A stretch of 6,254 nucleotides of DNA, taken from contig CAMVOG010000143.1 in NCBI GenBank assembly GCA_947169005.1, positions 1 through 6,254 on the forward strand, in the 5' to 3' direction. Origin of the DNA: an uncultured Clostridia bacterium (GTDB lineage Bacteria > Bacillota > Clostridia > Oscillospirales > Oscillospiraceae). Positions 1 to 4,443 of the stretch are shown piece after piece; the first letter of the stretch is position 1; each line of letters starts with the position of its first letter. Made by a program: the position numbers and the translations under genes. Below the pieces are notes generated by a model. That model saw nothing but the letters and a program-made list of their open reading frames with translations. It ran no database searches and was not told where the DNA came from.

Positions 1-1055
1 CAGGGCTCAAGGTCGCCGCCGGCGTTGATGTGCAAATAGCGGCGGCCTCCTGCGATACAGCCGCCAGGATGCGCGCCGTAGCCGGAGTATTCCCCGTCGT
101 TCCAAAAATCCATGGTGAAAATGGGCTTTTCCTGGCGGAAGGCCCGCACCTGCTCATACATGAACTTGCGCTGCTCTGCCGAGACCATCAGTCCCGGGAC
201 GGCGTCCTTTCCCACAGGCATATAGGTGAAAAGCCAGCAGAACTTGGCACCGCTGTCTACCATCCAGTCGAAATATTCCGAGGAGCCAATGACCTCCACG
301 TTCTGGCTGGTGTAGCAGCAGGAGACACCGAAGAGCAGTTTCCGCTCCCGTAGCAGGGCCATTGCCCGTTCAACGGCCTTGTAGGTGCCCGCGCCACGGC
401 GGGAATCCGTTGCCGCCTCGAAGCCCTCAACGCTGATGGCGGGCACAAAATTTTTCACCTCCGCCAACTCGTCGGCAAAGGCCTCGTCGATGAGCGTTCC
501 GTTGGTAAAGGCGCAGAAAGCGCAGTCCGGGTGGACCCGGCAGAGCTTCATAAGGTCCTTTTTCCGCACTAAGGGCTCTCCGCCGGAAAAGAGGAAGAAG
601 CGGGTGCCCAGGTCCGTGGCCTGGTCGATGATGCTCTCCAGCTCCTCATAGCTCAGATTGAGTCGATTGCCGTACTCGGCGGCCCAGCAGCCCGTACAGT
701 GGAGGTTGCAGGCGCTTGTGGGGTCGATCAGGATGGCCCAGGGCACATTGCAGTCATATTTTTCCTCGTTTTTCGTCTGCTCGGCCACACCGAAGAGGGT
801 AGCGTTCAAGGCGAAATTGACAAAGCAGGTCTTGAGCTGCTCCGGGTCCGTGTCGTGGATGACGTTCATCACAAGCTTATACCAGTTGCCCTCCGGGTCG
901 TCCAGGACCTTGTGGAAATTGGCGGCCTGTTTTTCATTCCAGCCCAGGCTCTCCATCCAATGCAGCAGCTTGGGCAGGTTTTCCTCCGGCGCCTTGATGG
1001 CATAGTCCAAGGCCTTGTTGGCCACTGCCTTGCTGACGAATTCCTTTACTCCCAC
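1..1055 (-). CDS. Radical SAM protein with SPASM-like C-terminal part, partial (3' end outside window)
   Basis: Seen: 351 codons are visible, with no stop before the left edge. After about 115 residues of N-terminal helical sequence comes the CxxxCxxC cluster motif SACNLHCTGCWAAEYG (Cys116, Cys120, Cys123), then FFLFSGGEPLVRKKD (GGEP at 158-161), the SAM-binding glycine-rich element. Near the edge, GGCIAGGRRYLHINAGGDLEP (Cys333), with another Cys or Trp codon starting at the very edge, resembles the auxiliary-cluster (SPASM/twitch) entry of peptide- and protein-modifying radical SAM enzymes. Family knowledge: it would cleave S-adenosylmethionine at a [4Fe-4S] cluster to make a 5'-deoxyadenosyl radical; the substrate of this Clostridia-type subfamily is unknown to me. 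Start: GTG at 1055 has GGAGG (1068-1064) exactly 8 nt upstream, whereas in-frame ATGs at 1070 and 1085 have no ribosome binding site. It is divergent from a TetR-type regulator, the likely controller. No small precursor-peptide gene is visible beside it. Confidence 0.9.
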   Translation of the reverse strand, partial: MGVKEFVSKAVANKALDYAIKAPEENLPKLLHWMESLGWNEKQAANFHKVLDDPEGNWYKLVMNVIHDTDPEQLKTCFVNFALNATLFGVAEQTKNEEKYDCNVPWAILIDPTSACNLHCTGCWAAEYGNRLNLSYEELESIIDQATDLGTRFFLFSGGEPLVRKKDLMKLCRVHPDCAFCAFTNGTLIDEAFADELAEVKNFVPAISVEGFEAATDSRRGAGTYKAVERAMALLRERKLLFGVSCCYTSQNVEVIGSSEYFDWMVDSGAKFCWLFTYMPVGKDAVPGLMVSAEQRKFMYEQVRAFRQEKPIFTMDFWNDGEYSGYGAHPGGCIAGGRRYLHINAGGDLEP

Positions 1056-1063
1056 AGAAATAA

Positions 1064-1068
1064 CCTCC
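1064..1068 (-). promoter_or_regulatory. Ribosome binding site deciding the GTG start of the radical SAM gene
   Basis: GGAGG on the minus strand lies 8 nt before GTG at 1055-1053. It overlaps the in-frame ATG at 1070-1068, which therefore cannot use it; nothing resembling a Shine-Dalgarno sequence precedes that ATG. This makes GTG the better start. Confidence 0.75.
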
Positions 1069-1114
1069 ATTCGGTGCTTCGGCATGAGATTAGGGACAGA
1101 TCCCGTCGAAGTGC

Positions 1115-1143
1115 TTGCTTTTTCTATACTTTTTTATTATAAT
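1115..1143 (+). promoter_or_regulatory. Candidate promoter for the TetR-type regulator
   Basis: TTGCTT at 1115-1120 (3 of 6 consensus) is followed after exactly 17 bp by a perfect TATAAT at 1138-1143. The transcript would start near 1150 and carry a leader of about 110 nt before the ATG at 1263. The -35 is weak, and a nearer promoter in the AT-rich stretch 1160-1240 cannot be excluded. Confidence 0.4.
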
Positions 1144-1150
1144 AAAAGAG
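1129..1150. repeat. AT-only palindrome over the divergent -10 elements, candidate TetR operator
   Basis: Positions 1132-1147 read TTTTATTATAATAAAA, a perfect 16-bp palindrome. It extends imperfectly (T1131/G1148 is the only break) to CT at 1129-1130 and AG at 1149-1150, so 20 of 22 positions are symmetric. It sits midway between a TetR-family gene and its divergent neighbour, overlapping both candidate -10 boxes, where a dimeric repressor would block both directions. Because it is almost pure A/T, chance or promoter symmetry alone could also explain it. Confidence 0.4.
1136..1141 (-). promoter_or_regulatory. Candidate -10 element for the radical SAM gene
   Basis: The minus strand reads TATAAT from 1141 to 1136, overlapping the plus-strand TATAAT at 1138-1143. 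No good -35 lies 16-18 bp upstream (TCGCTT at 1164-1159 is the best at 17 bp). Initiation near 1129 would give a leader of about 75 nt before GTG at 1055. Confidence 0.35.
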
Positions 1151-1262
1151 AAAGATAAAAGCGATATGCAGCTTTTTACGTATATGCATTATAAAATGCG
1201 TTTTCCTAAAATTATGCTTTTTATCGTGCAAATATGAAAAATATCGTTCAAGGGAGGTCCCC

Positions 1263-1871
1263 ATGGAAGAGCAAAGAGCCCCCGATCGCCGGGTCCTGCG
1301 CACGAAGCGGGCCATTCGCAACGCCTTCGCACAGCTTTTGACGGAGAAGGACGTGAACGCCATCACCATCCGGGACATCGCGGACCGGGCGGACATCAAC
1401 CGCAATACCTTTTATCGCTATTACGCCGGGGTCTATGAGCTGATCAATGAGATCGAGAACGACCTGGTGGCCCAGTTTGACCGGGTGCTGGAGGAGACCA
1501 GGACGGAGTGGAGCTGGGACGATCCCTACGTTTTCTTTGAGAAGCTGACGGCCGTTATCCACACGGACCTGGATTTTTACGGCCACCTGCTGTCCATGAC
1601 CAGCAACGCCAGCCTGCTCTCCAAGATAGGAGAGCTTTCCCGCAAGAAGACGAAGGAGGCCATTCTCGCCGCCTATACCCTGGACGAGGAGAAGCTGGAC
1701 CTGCTGCTGGACTACACCTCCGCCGGGATGCTGGCGGTCTATCAGCGCTGGTTTACCGGCAGCCGCCGCAGCTCCATCGAGGAGCTGTCCCGCACGGTGA
1801 GCGAGCTCTGCGTTCATGGCTTCAACGGGCTCTTCCCCAACGCGGAGCAAAAGAAAAAGCCCGTCCTCTGA
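1263..1871 (+). CDS. TetR/AcrR-family transcriptional regulator (DhaS-like)
   Basis: A 202-residue cytoplasmic DNA-binding protein, normal length for the family. Residues 11-60 form the TetR N-terminal domain: RVLRTKRAIRNAFAQLL (helix 1), then the helix-turn-helix TIRDIADRADINRNTFYRYY at 35-54, with the NRNTFYRYY recognition helix typical of the family. The rest is a helical ligand-binding and dimerisation domain. Its later part, with LLDYTSAGMLAVYQRWFTGS and the following EELSRTVSELC, resembles the C-terminal domain of DhaS-like regulators (TetR_C_8 type). The ligand cannot be read from the sequence. The ATG at 1263 has AGGGAGG (1251-1257) 5 nt upstream. The gene is divergent from the radical SAM gene and followed by a terminator, so it is probably a single-gene unit that represses itself and that neighbour (inference from arrangement). 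Confidence 0.92.
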   Translation: MEEQRAPDRRVLRTKRAIRNAFAQLLTEKDVNAITIRDIADRADINRNTFYRYYAGVYELINEIENDLVAQFDRVLEETRTEWSWDDPYVFFEKLTAVIHTDLDFYGHLLSMTSNASLLSKIGELSRKKTKEAILAAYTLDEEKLDLLLDYTSAGMLAVYQRWFTGSRRSSIEELSRTVSELCVHGFNGLFPNAEQKKKPVL

Positions 1872-1887
1872 AGGCGGGCAGATATAA

Positions 1888-1922
1888 CAAAGCGACCCCG
1901 AAAGGGGCCGCTTTGCGTTTTT
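1888..1922 (+). terminator. Intrinsic terminator of the TetR-type regulator gene
   Basis: CAAAGCG (1888-1894) pairs with CGCTTTG (1909-1915), and CCCC (1896-1899) with GGGG (1904-1907), around a GAAA tetraloop with a single A/C mismatch. Five T residues follow at 1918-1922. The element starts 17 nt after the regulator stop. On the other strand it lies just past the aquaporin stop, followed only by an interrupted T tract, so it may work weakly in that direction too. Confidence 0.85.
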
Positions 1923-1933
1923 GGGAGGTCTGC

Positions 1934-2596
1934 TTATTCCTTCTTGCCCGCGCCGCCGATGAGCTTCCAGATCAGCGCGGCGATGGCGCCGCCCACCAGG
2001 GGGCCGACGATGAAGACCCAGACGCAGCTCAGCGCGTCGCCGCCCAGCAGCAGGGCGGGGCCAAAGGAACGGGCGGGGTTGACGCTGGTGCCGGTAAAGA
2101 AGATGCCCAGCAGGTGCACCAGGGTCAGGGAGCCGCCGATCACGAGGCCGGCCACATGGCTGTTCTCCGTCTTGCTGGTAGCGCCCAGCACGGCCAGCAC
2201 GAAGATGCAGGTGAGGATGATCTCCACGATCAGGGACTTGAGGACGCTGCCGTCATAGAGCCCGTTGGCGCCCAGGCCGTACTGGGTGCCGATCAGCGCG
2301 TAGAGGACGGCGGCCCCGGCGATGGCGCCCAGGAACTGAGCGATCACGTAGCCGACGAAATCCTTCACGCTCATGCCCCCGTTGAGCAGCACGCCCAGGG
2401 AGACCGCCGGGTTGATGTGGCAGCCGGAGACGTTGCCGATGGAATAGGCCATGGCCACGATGACGCCGCCGAAGGCCAGGGCCGTCAGAATGTAGGCCGC
2501 GTTGGCCTCCGCCGAGCAGCCCGTAACGGCAGCCACGCCGCAGGCCACCAGCACCAGAACGAAGGTGCCGATAAACTCCGCAATGTACTTTTTCAC
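1934..2596 (-). CDS. Aquaporin, AqpZ-like water channel (MIP family)
   Basis: An integral inner-membrane channel of 220 residues with six predicted membrane helices, close to the usual 220-235 for bacterial aquaporins. Both pore half-helices carry intact NPA motifs: GCHINPAVSLG (NPA 62-64) and GTSVNPARSFGP (NPA 173-175). By alignment from memory with E. coli AqpZ, the selectivity filter is Phe42, His161, Thr170 and Arg176, with the same His-to-Arg spacing. That is the water-specific set; glycerol facilitators replace the His with a small residue, so water is the expected substrate. Start: GTG at 2596 has AAGGAG (2610-2605) 8 nt upstream. An in-frame GTG at 2605 overlaps that site and is unlikely. 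The resulting N-terminus, MKKYIAEFIGTFVLV, is typical of the family. It is a single-gene unit with its own strong promoter, convergent with the TetR gene. Confidence 0.93.
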   Translation of the reverse strand: MKKYIAEFIGTFVLVLVACGVAAVTGCSAEANAAYILTALAFGGVIVAMAYSIGNVSGCHINPAVSLGVLLNGGMSVKDFVGYVIAQFLGAIAGAAVLYALIGTQYGLGANGLYDGSVLKSLIVEIILTCIFVLAVLGATSKTENSHVAGLVIGGSLTLVHLLGIFFTGTSVNPARSFGPALLLGGDALSCVWVFIVGPLVGGAIAALIWKLIGGAGKKE

Positions 2597-2604
2597 TGTT
2601 CTCA

Positions 2605-2610
2605 CTCCTT
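2605..2610 (-). promoter_or_regulatory. Ribosome binding site deciding the aquaporin start
   Basis: AAGGAG on the minus strand lies 8 nt before GTG at 2596-2594. The upstream in-frame GTG at 2605 shares its last G, so it cannot be served by this site, and no other Shine-Dalgarno sequence lies upstream. Confidence 0.75.
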
Positions 2611-2619
2611 TTCGTATTC

Positions 2620-2634
2620 GGCGGGAGCCCCGCC
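2620..2634 (-). other. Hairpin at the predicted 5' end of the aquaporin transcript
   Basis: On the minus strand, GGCGGG (2634-2629) pairs with CCCGCC (2625-2620) around a 3-nt loop. Transcription from the promoter at 2669-2642 should begin near 2635, placing this six-GC-pair stem at the extreme 5' end of the mRNA and well clear of the ribosome binding site. No T tract follows, so it is not a terminator. A role in shielding the 5' end from decay is inference. Confidence 0.5.
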
Positions 2635-2641
2635 TGTATTT

Positions 2642-2669
2642 ATTATAGTCCGCGGGGATAAAAAGTCAA
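2642..2669 (-). promoter_or_regulatory. Sigma-A promoter of the aquaporin gene
   Basis: The minus strand shows TTGACT (2669-2664; 5 of 6 consensus), a 16-bp spacer, and a perfect TATAAT (2647-2642). It is among the best promoter matches in the window. The predicted start near 2635 leaves a leader of about 39 nt. The spacer holds one arm of the GC-rich repeat set described at 2650-2708. Confidence 0.75.
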
Positions 2670-2708
2670 GCGGCGGACCCGTCCCCGCGGCTTTTTCGCG
2701 CGGGGACG
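2650..2708. repeat. Three related GC-rich arms with alternating orientation between divergent promoters
   Basis: Arm A, CCGCGGGGA (2650-2658), is the exact reverse complement of arm B, TCCCCGCGG (2682-2690). Arm B, extended as CGTCCCCGCG (2680-2689), is the exact reverse complement of arm C, CGCGGGGACG (2699-2708). B can therefore pair with either A (23-nt loop) or C (9-nt loop). Arm A lies inside the aquaporin promoter spacer, B upstream of its -35, and C just before the candidate DUF1846 promoter. A-B centres are 32 bp apart, about three helical turns. This suits either a multi-site operator or competing cruciform/RNA folds. Confidence 0.55.
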
Positions 2709-2718
2709 CAATTTTCTG

Positions 2719-2747
2719 TTGCGGGCGGGCGAAAAATGATGTAAAAT
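2719..2747 (+). promoter_or_regulatory. Candidate promoter of the DUF1846 gene
   Basis: TTGCGG (2719-2724; 3 of 6 consensus) is followed after 17 bp by TAAAAT (2742-2747; 5 of 6). Initiation near 2754 would give a 40-nt leader with the ribosome binding site at 2782. The -35 match is weak. Confidence 0.4.
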
Positions 2748-2794
2748 AACGGAGTATGGTTGACAGGGCCAATATCATTTTGGAGGCGGCGCGC

Positions 2795-4282
2795 ATGGGA
2801 AAGATCGGTTTTGACAACGACAAATATCTGAAGCTCCAGTCGGAGCGGATTCGGGAGCGGATCAATGAGTTCGGCGGCAAGCTCTATCTGGAGTTCGGCG
2901 GCAAGCTCTTTGACGATCATCACGCCTCCCGGGTGCTGCCCGGCTTCCAGCCGGACAGCAAGGTGCGCATGCTCCTGGAAATGAAGGAGGAGGCCGAGAT
3001 CATCCTGGTCATTTCCGCCAACGATATCGAGCGCAGCAAGCGCCGGGGCGACCTGGGCATCACCTATGACGAGGACGTGCTGCGCCTTATTGACGCCTTT
3101 CGCTCCATCGGGCTCTATGTGGGCTCCGTGTGCATCACCCACTACCGGGGCCAGCCCGCGGCGGAGCAGTTTCAGAAGCGGCTGGAGGCCCTGGGCGTGC
3201 GGACCTATCTGCACTATGTGATCCCGGACTATCCCTCCAATGTGCCGCTGATCGTCTCCGAGGAGGGCTTTGGCCGCAACGAGTACATCGAGACCTCCCG
3301 CAGCCTTATCGTGGTCACGGCGCCGGGCCCCGGCAGCGGCAAAATGGCCACCTGCCTCAGCCAGCTCTACCATGAGCACGAGCGGGGTATCGCCGCGGGC
3401 TACGCCAAGTTCGAGACCTTCCCCATCTGGAATCTGCCCCTTATGCATCCCGTAAACCTGGCCTATGAGGCCGCCACCGCGGACCTCAAGGACGTGAACA
3501 TGATCGACCCCTACCACCTGGAGGCCTATCAGGAAACCGCCGTCAACTATAACCGGGACGTGGAGATTTTCCCGGTGCTGAACGCGATCCTGGAGCGCAT
3601 CCGGGGCACCAGCCCCTACCGCAGCCCCACGGACATGGGCGTGAACATGGCGGGCTACTGCATCACGGAGGACGAGGTCTGCCGCGAGGCCAGCCGCCAG
3701 GAGATCATCCGCCGCTATTACGCCACGGCCTGCTCCGTCCGCCAGGGTCTCTCCGACCCCACGGAGCTGCAGAAGATCGAAATGCTCATGAAGAGCGCAG
3801 GCATCACCGTGGAGGAGCGCCCCGTCATCGGCGCGGCCCTGGCCCGGGCCGAGGAGACCGGCGGCCCCGCCATGGCTCTGGAGCTGCCCGACGGGCGCGT
3901 CATCACGGGCAAGACCACCTCCCTGCTGGGAGCTGCCTCCGCCTGCCTGCTGAACGCGCTGAAGGCCCTGGCGGGCATCGAGAAATCGACCCTGCTCATC
4001 GCCCCCAATATCATCGAGCCCATCCAGCATTTAAAGGTGGCCCACCTGGGGGGCAACAACCCCCGCTTGCATACGGACGAGACCCTGGAGGCCCTGAGCA
4101 TCTGCGCCGTCACGGACCCCAACGCCGAGGCCGCCATGGAGCAGCTCGCCGCCCTGCGGGGCTGCGAGGCCCACGTCTCCGTGATCCTGTCCCGGGTGGA
4201 TGAAAACCTCTTCCAGAAGCTGGGCGTCAACGTGACCTGCGAGCCCCGCTACCAGGTGAAGAAGCTCTACCACGCGAAGTAA
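2795..4282 (+). CDS. DUF1846 / UPF0371 family protein of unknown function
   Basis: A 495-residue soluble protein, the usual length for this widespread bacterial family. I recognise it by conserved blocks: IGFDNDKYLKLQSERIRERI at the N-terminus, HPVNLAYEAATADLKDVNMI with the adjoining DPYHLEAYQETAVNYNRDVE, and SPTDMGVNMAG. No signal peptide or membrane segment is visible. Residues 175-184 (TAPGPGSGKM) resemble a phosphate-binding loop, but it is not a standard Walker A: the leading Gly is Pro177 and the Ser/Thr after Lys183 is Met. The biochemical role is not established to my knowledge, so none is assigned. Start: ATG at 2795 has GGAGG (2782-2786) 8 nt upstream. The in-frame ATG at 2756 has only GGAG one base away and would add 13 residues foreign to the family. 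It is a single-gene unit, ended by a strong terminator and unlinked in function to its neighbours as far as I can see. Confidence 0.9.
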   Translation: MGKIGFDNDKYLKLQSERIRERINEFGGKLYLEFGGKLFDDHHASRVLPGFQPDSKVRMLLEMKEEAEIILVISANDIERSKRRGDLGITYDEDVLRLIDAFRSIGLYVGSVCITHYRGQPAAEQFQKRLEALGVRTYLHYVIPDYPSNVPLIVSEEGFGRNEYIETSRSLIVVTAPGPGSGKMATCLSQLYHEHERGIAAGYAKFETFPIWNLPLMHPVNLAYEAATADLKDVNMIDPYHLEAYQETAVNYNRDVEIFPVLNAILERIRGTSPYRSPTDMGVNMAGYCITEDEVCREASRQEIIRRYYATACSVRQGLSDPTELQKIEMLMKSAGITVEERPVIGAALARAEETGGPAMALELPDGRVITGKTTSLLGAASACLLNALKALAGIEKSTLLIAPNIIEPIQHLKVAHLGGNNPRLHTDETLEALSICAVTDPNAEAAMEQLAALRGCEAHVSVILSRVDENLFQKLGVNVTCEPRYQVKKLYHAK

Positions 4283-4300
4283 AGGAATCCCCTGAATAGA

Positions 4301-4332
4301 GCCCCGCTGTCCGAATCGGACAGCGGGCTTTT
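4301..4332 (+). terminator. Strong intrinsic terminator after the DUF1846 gene
   Basis: CCCGCTGTCCG (4303-4313) and CGGACAGCGGG (4317-4327) form a perfect 11-bp stem with a 3-nt AAT loop, followed by C and TTTT (4329-4332). It begins about 20 nt after the stop codon and separates this unit from the ABC importer promoter. Confidence 0.9.
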
Positions 4333-4354
4333 CAATATTTCTTGCCCTGTATGG

Positions 4355-4384
4355 TTGACTTTAACCGTATAAAGAAAGTATACT
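4355..4384 (+). promoter_or_regulatory. Sigma-A promoter of the ABC sugar-importer operon
   Basis: TTGACT (4355-4360; 5 of 6 consensus), an 18-bp spacer and TATACT (4379-4384; 5 of 6). Predicted initiation near 4391 gives a leader of about 53 nt before ATG 4444. The -10 lies in the centre of a 28-bp dyad, so access of RNA polymerase is probably controlled by a bound regulator. Confidence 0.7.
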
Positions 4385-4394
4385 TATTTTATAC
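4367..4394. promoter_or_regulatory. 28-bp dyad over the importer -10, candidate operator
   Basis: The centre AAGTATACTT (4376-4385) is a perfect 10-bp palindrome. It is flanked by GTATAAA (4367-4373) and its exact reverse complement TTTATAC (4388-4394), so 24 of 28 positions are symmetric about 4380/4381. GTATA recurs 11 bp apart on each strand, one helical turn, as if several half-sites were stacked on one DNA face. A smaller dyad, GGTT...AACC (4353-4366), covers the -35. The regulator is not encoded in the window. Confidence 0.6.
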
Positions 4395-4397
4395 AAA

Positions 4398-4416
4398 GCC
4401 CCGCGGACACCGGGGC
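4398..4416 (+). other. Leader hairpin of the importer transcript
   Basis: GCCCCG (4398-4403) pairs with CGGGGC (4411-4416) around a 7-nt loop, starting within about 10 nt of the predicted transcript 5' end. No T tract follows, and the ribosome binding site (4431-4436) stays free, so it is neither a terminator nor an obvious translation switch. Confidence 0.4.
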
Positions 4417-4443
4417 GAGAACGATCCGAGAGGGAGTGCTGCC

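Noticed and set aside
699..1142. Plus-strand open frame of 147 codons over the radical SAM gene
   Set aside because: It is antisense to the CxxxCxxC-containing coding sequence and has no ribosome binding site or recognisable motif.
1248..1850. Open frame of 200 codons on the minus strand over the TetR-type gene
   Set aside because: The plus strand carries a clear TetR helix-turn-helix domain and a good ribosome binding site; the antisense product shows no domain.
1934..2596. Glycerol facilitator (GlpF) instead of aquaporin, suggested by a possible glycerol-phosphate importer nearby
   Set aside because: The selectivity filter has His161 and Thr170 as in water channels, and the protein is short (220 residues) without the longer loops of GlpF. 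The importer substrate is itself undetermined.
2650..2696. Inverted repeat CCGCGGGGA/TCCCCGCGG followed by CTTTTT, read as a plus-strand terminator
   Set aside because: No plus-strand gene ends upstream, the loop is 23 nt, and the left arm lies inside the aquaporin promoter. A competing pairing with the arm at 2699-2708 is stronger. It is better treated as part of the repeat set in the divergent control region.
1913..2749. Open frame of 278 codons on the plus strand across the aquaporin gene
   Set aside because: Its product is rich in His, Gln, Asp, Gly and Ala without any fold or motif, the usual antisense artefact of GC-rich coding DNA. The opposite strand encodes a complete aquaporin with both NPA motifs.
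2760..2765. Perfect TTGACA as a -35 element for the DUF1846 gene
   Set aside because: A -10 at the right spacing would fall near 2783 on GAGGCG in the ribosome binding site; the only -10-like word, TATCAT at 2773, is just 7 bp away.
2666..4030. Open frame of 454 codons on the minus strand
   Set aside because: It is antisense to the DUF1846 gene, has no recognisable motif or ribosome binding site, and a composition (His, Gln, Gly, Leu-rich) typical of shadow frames.
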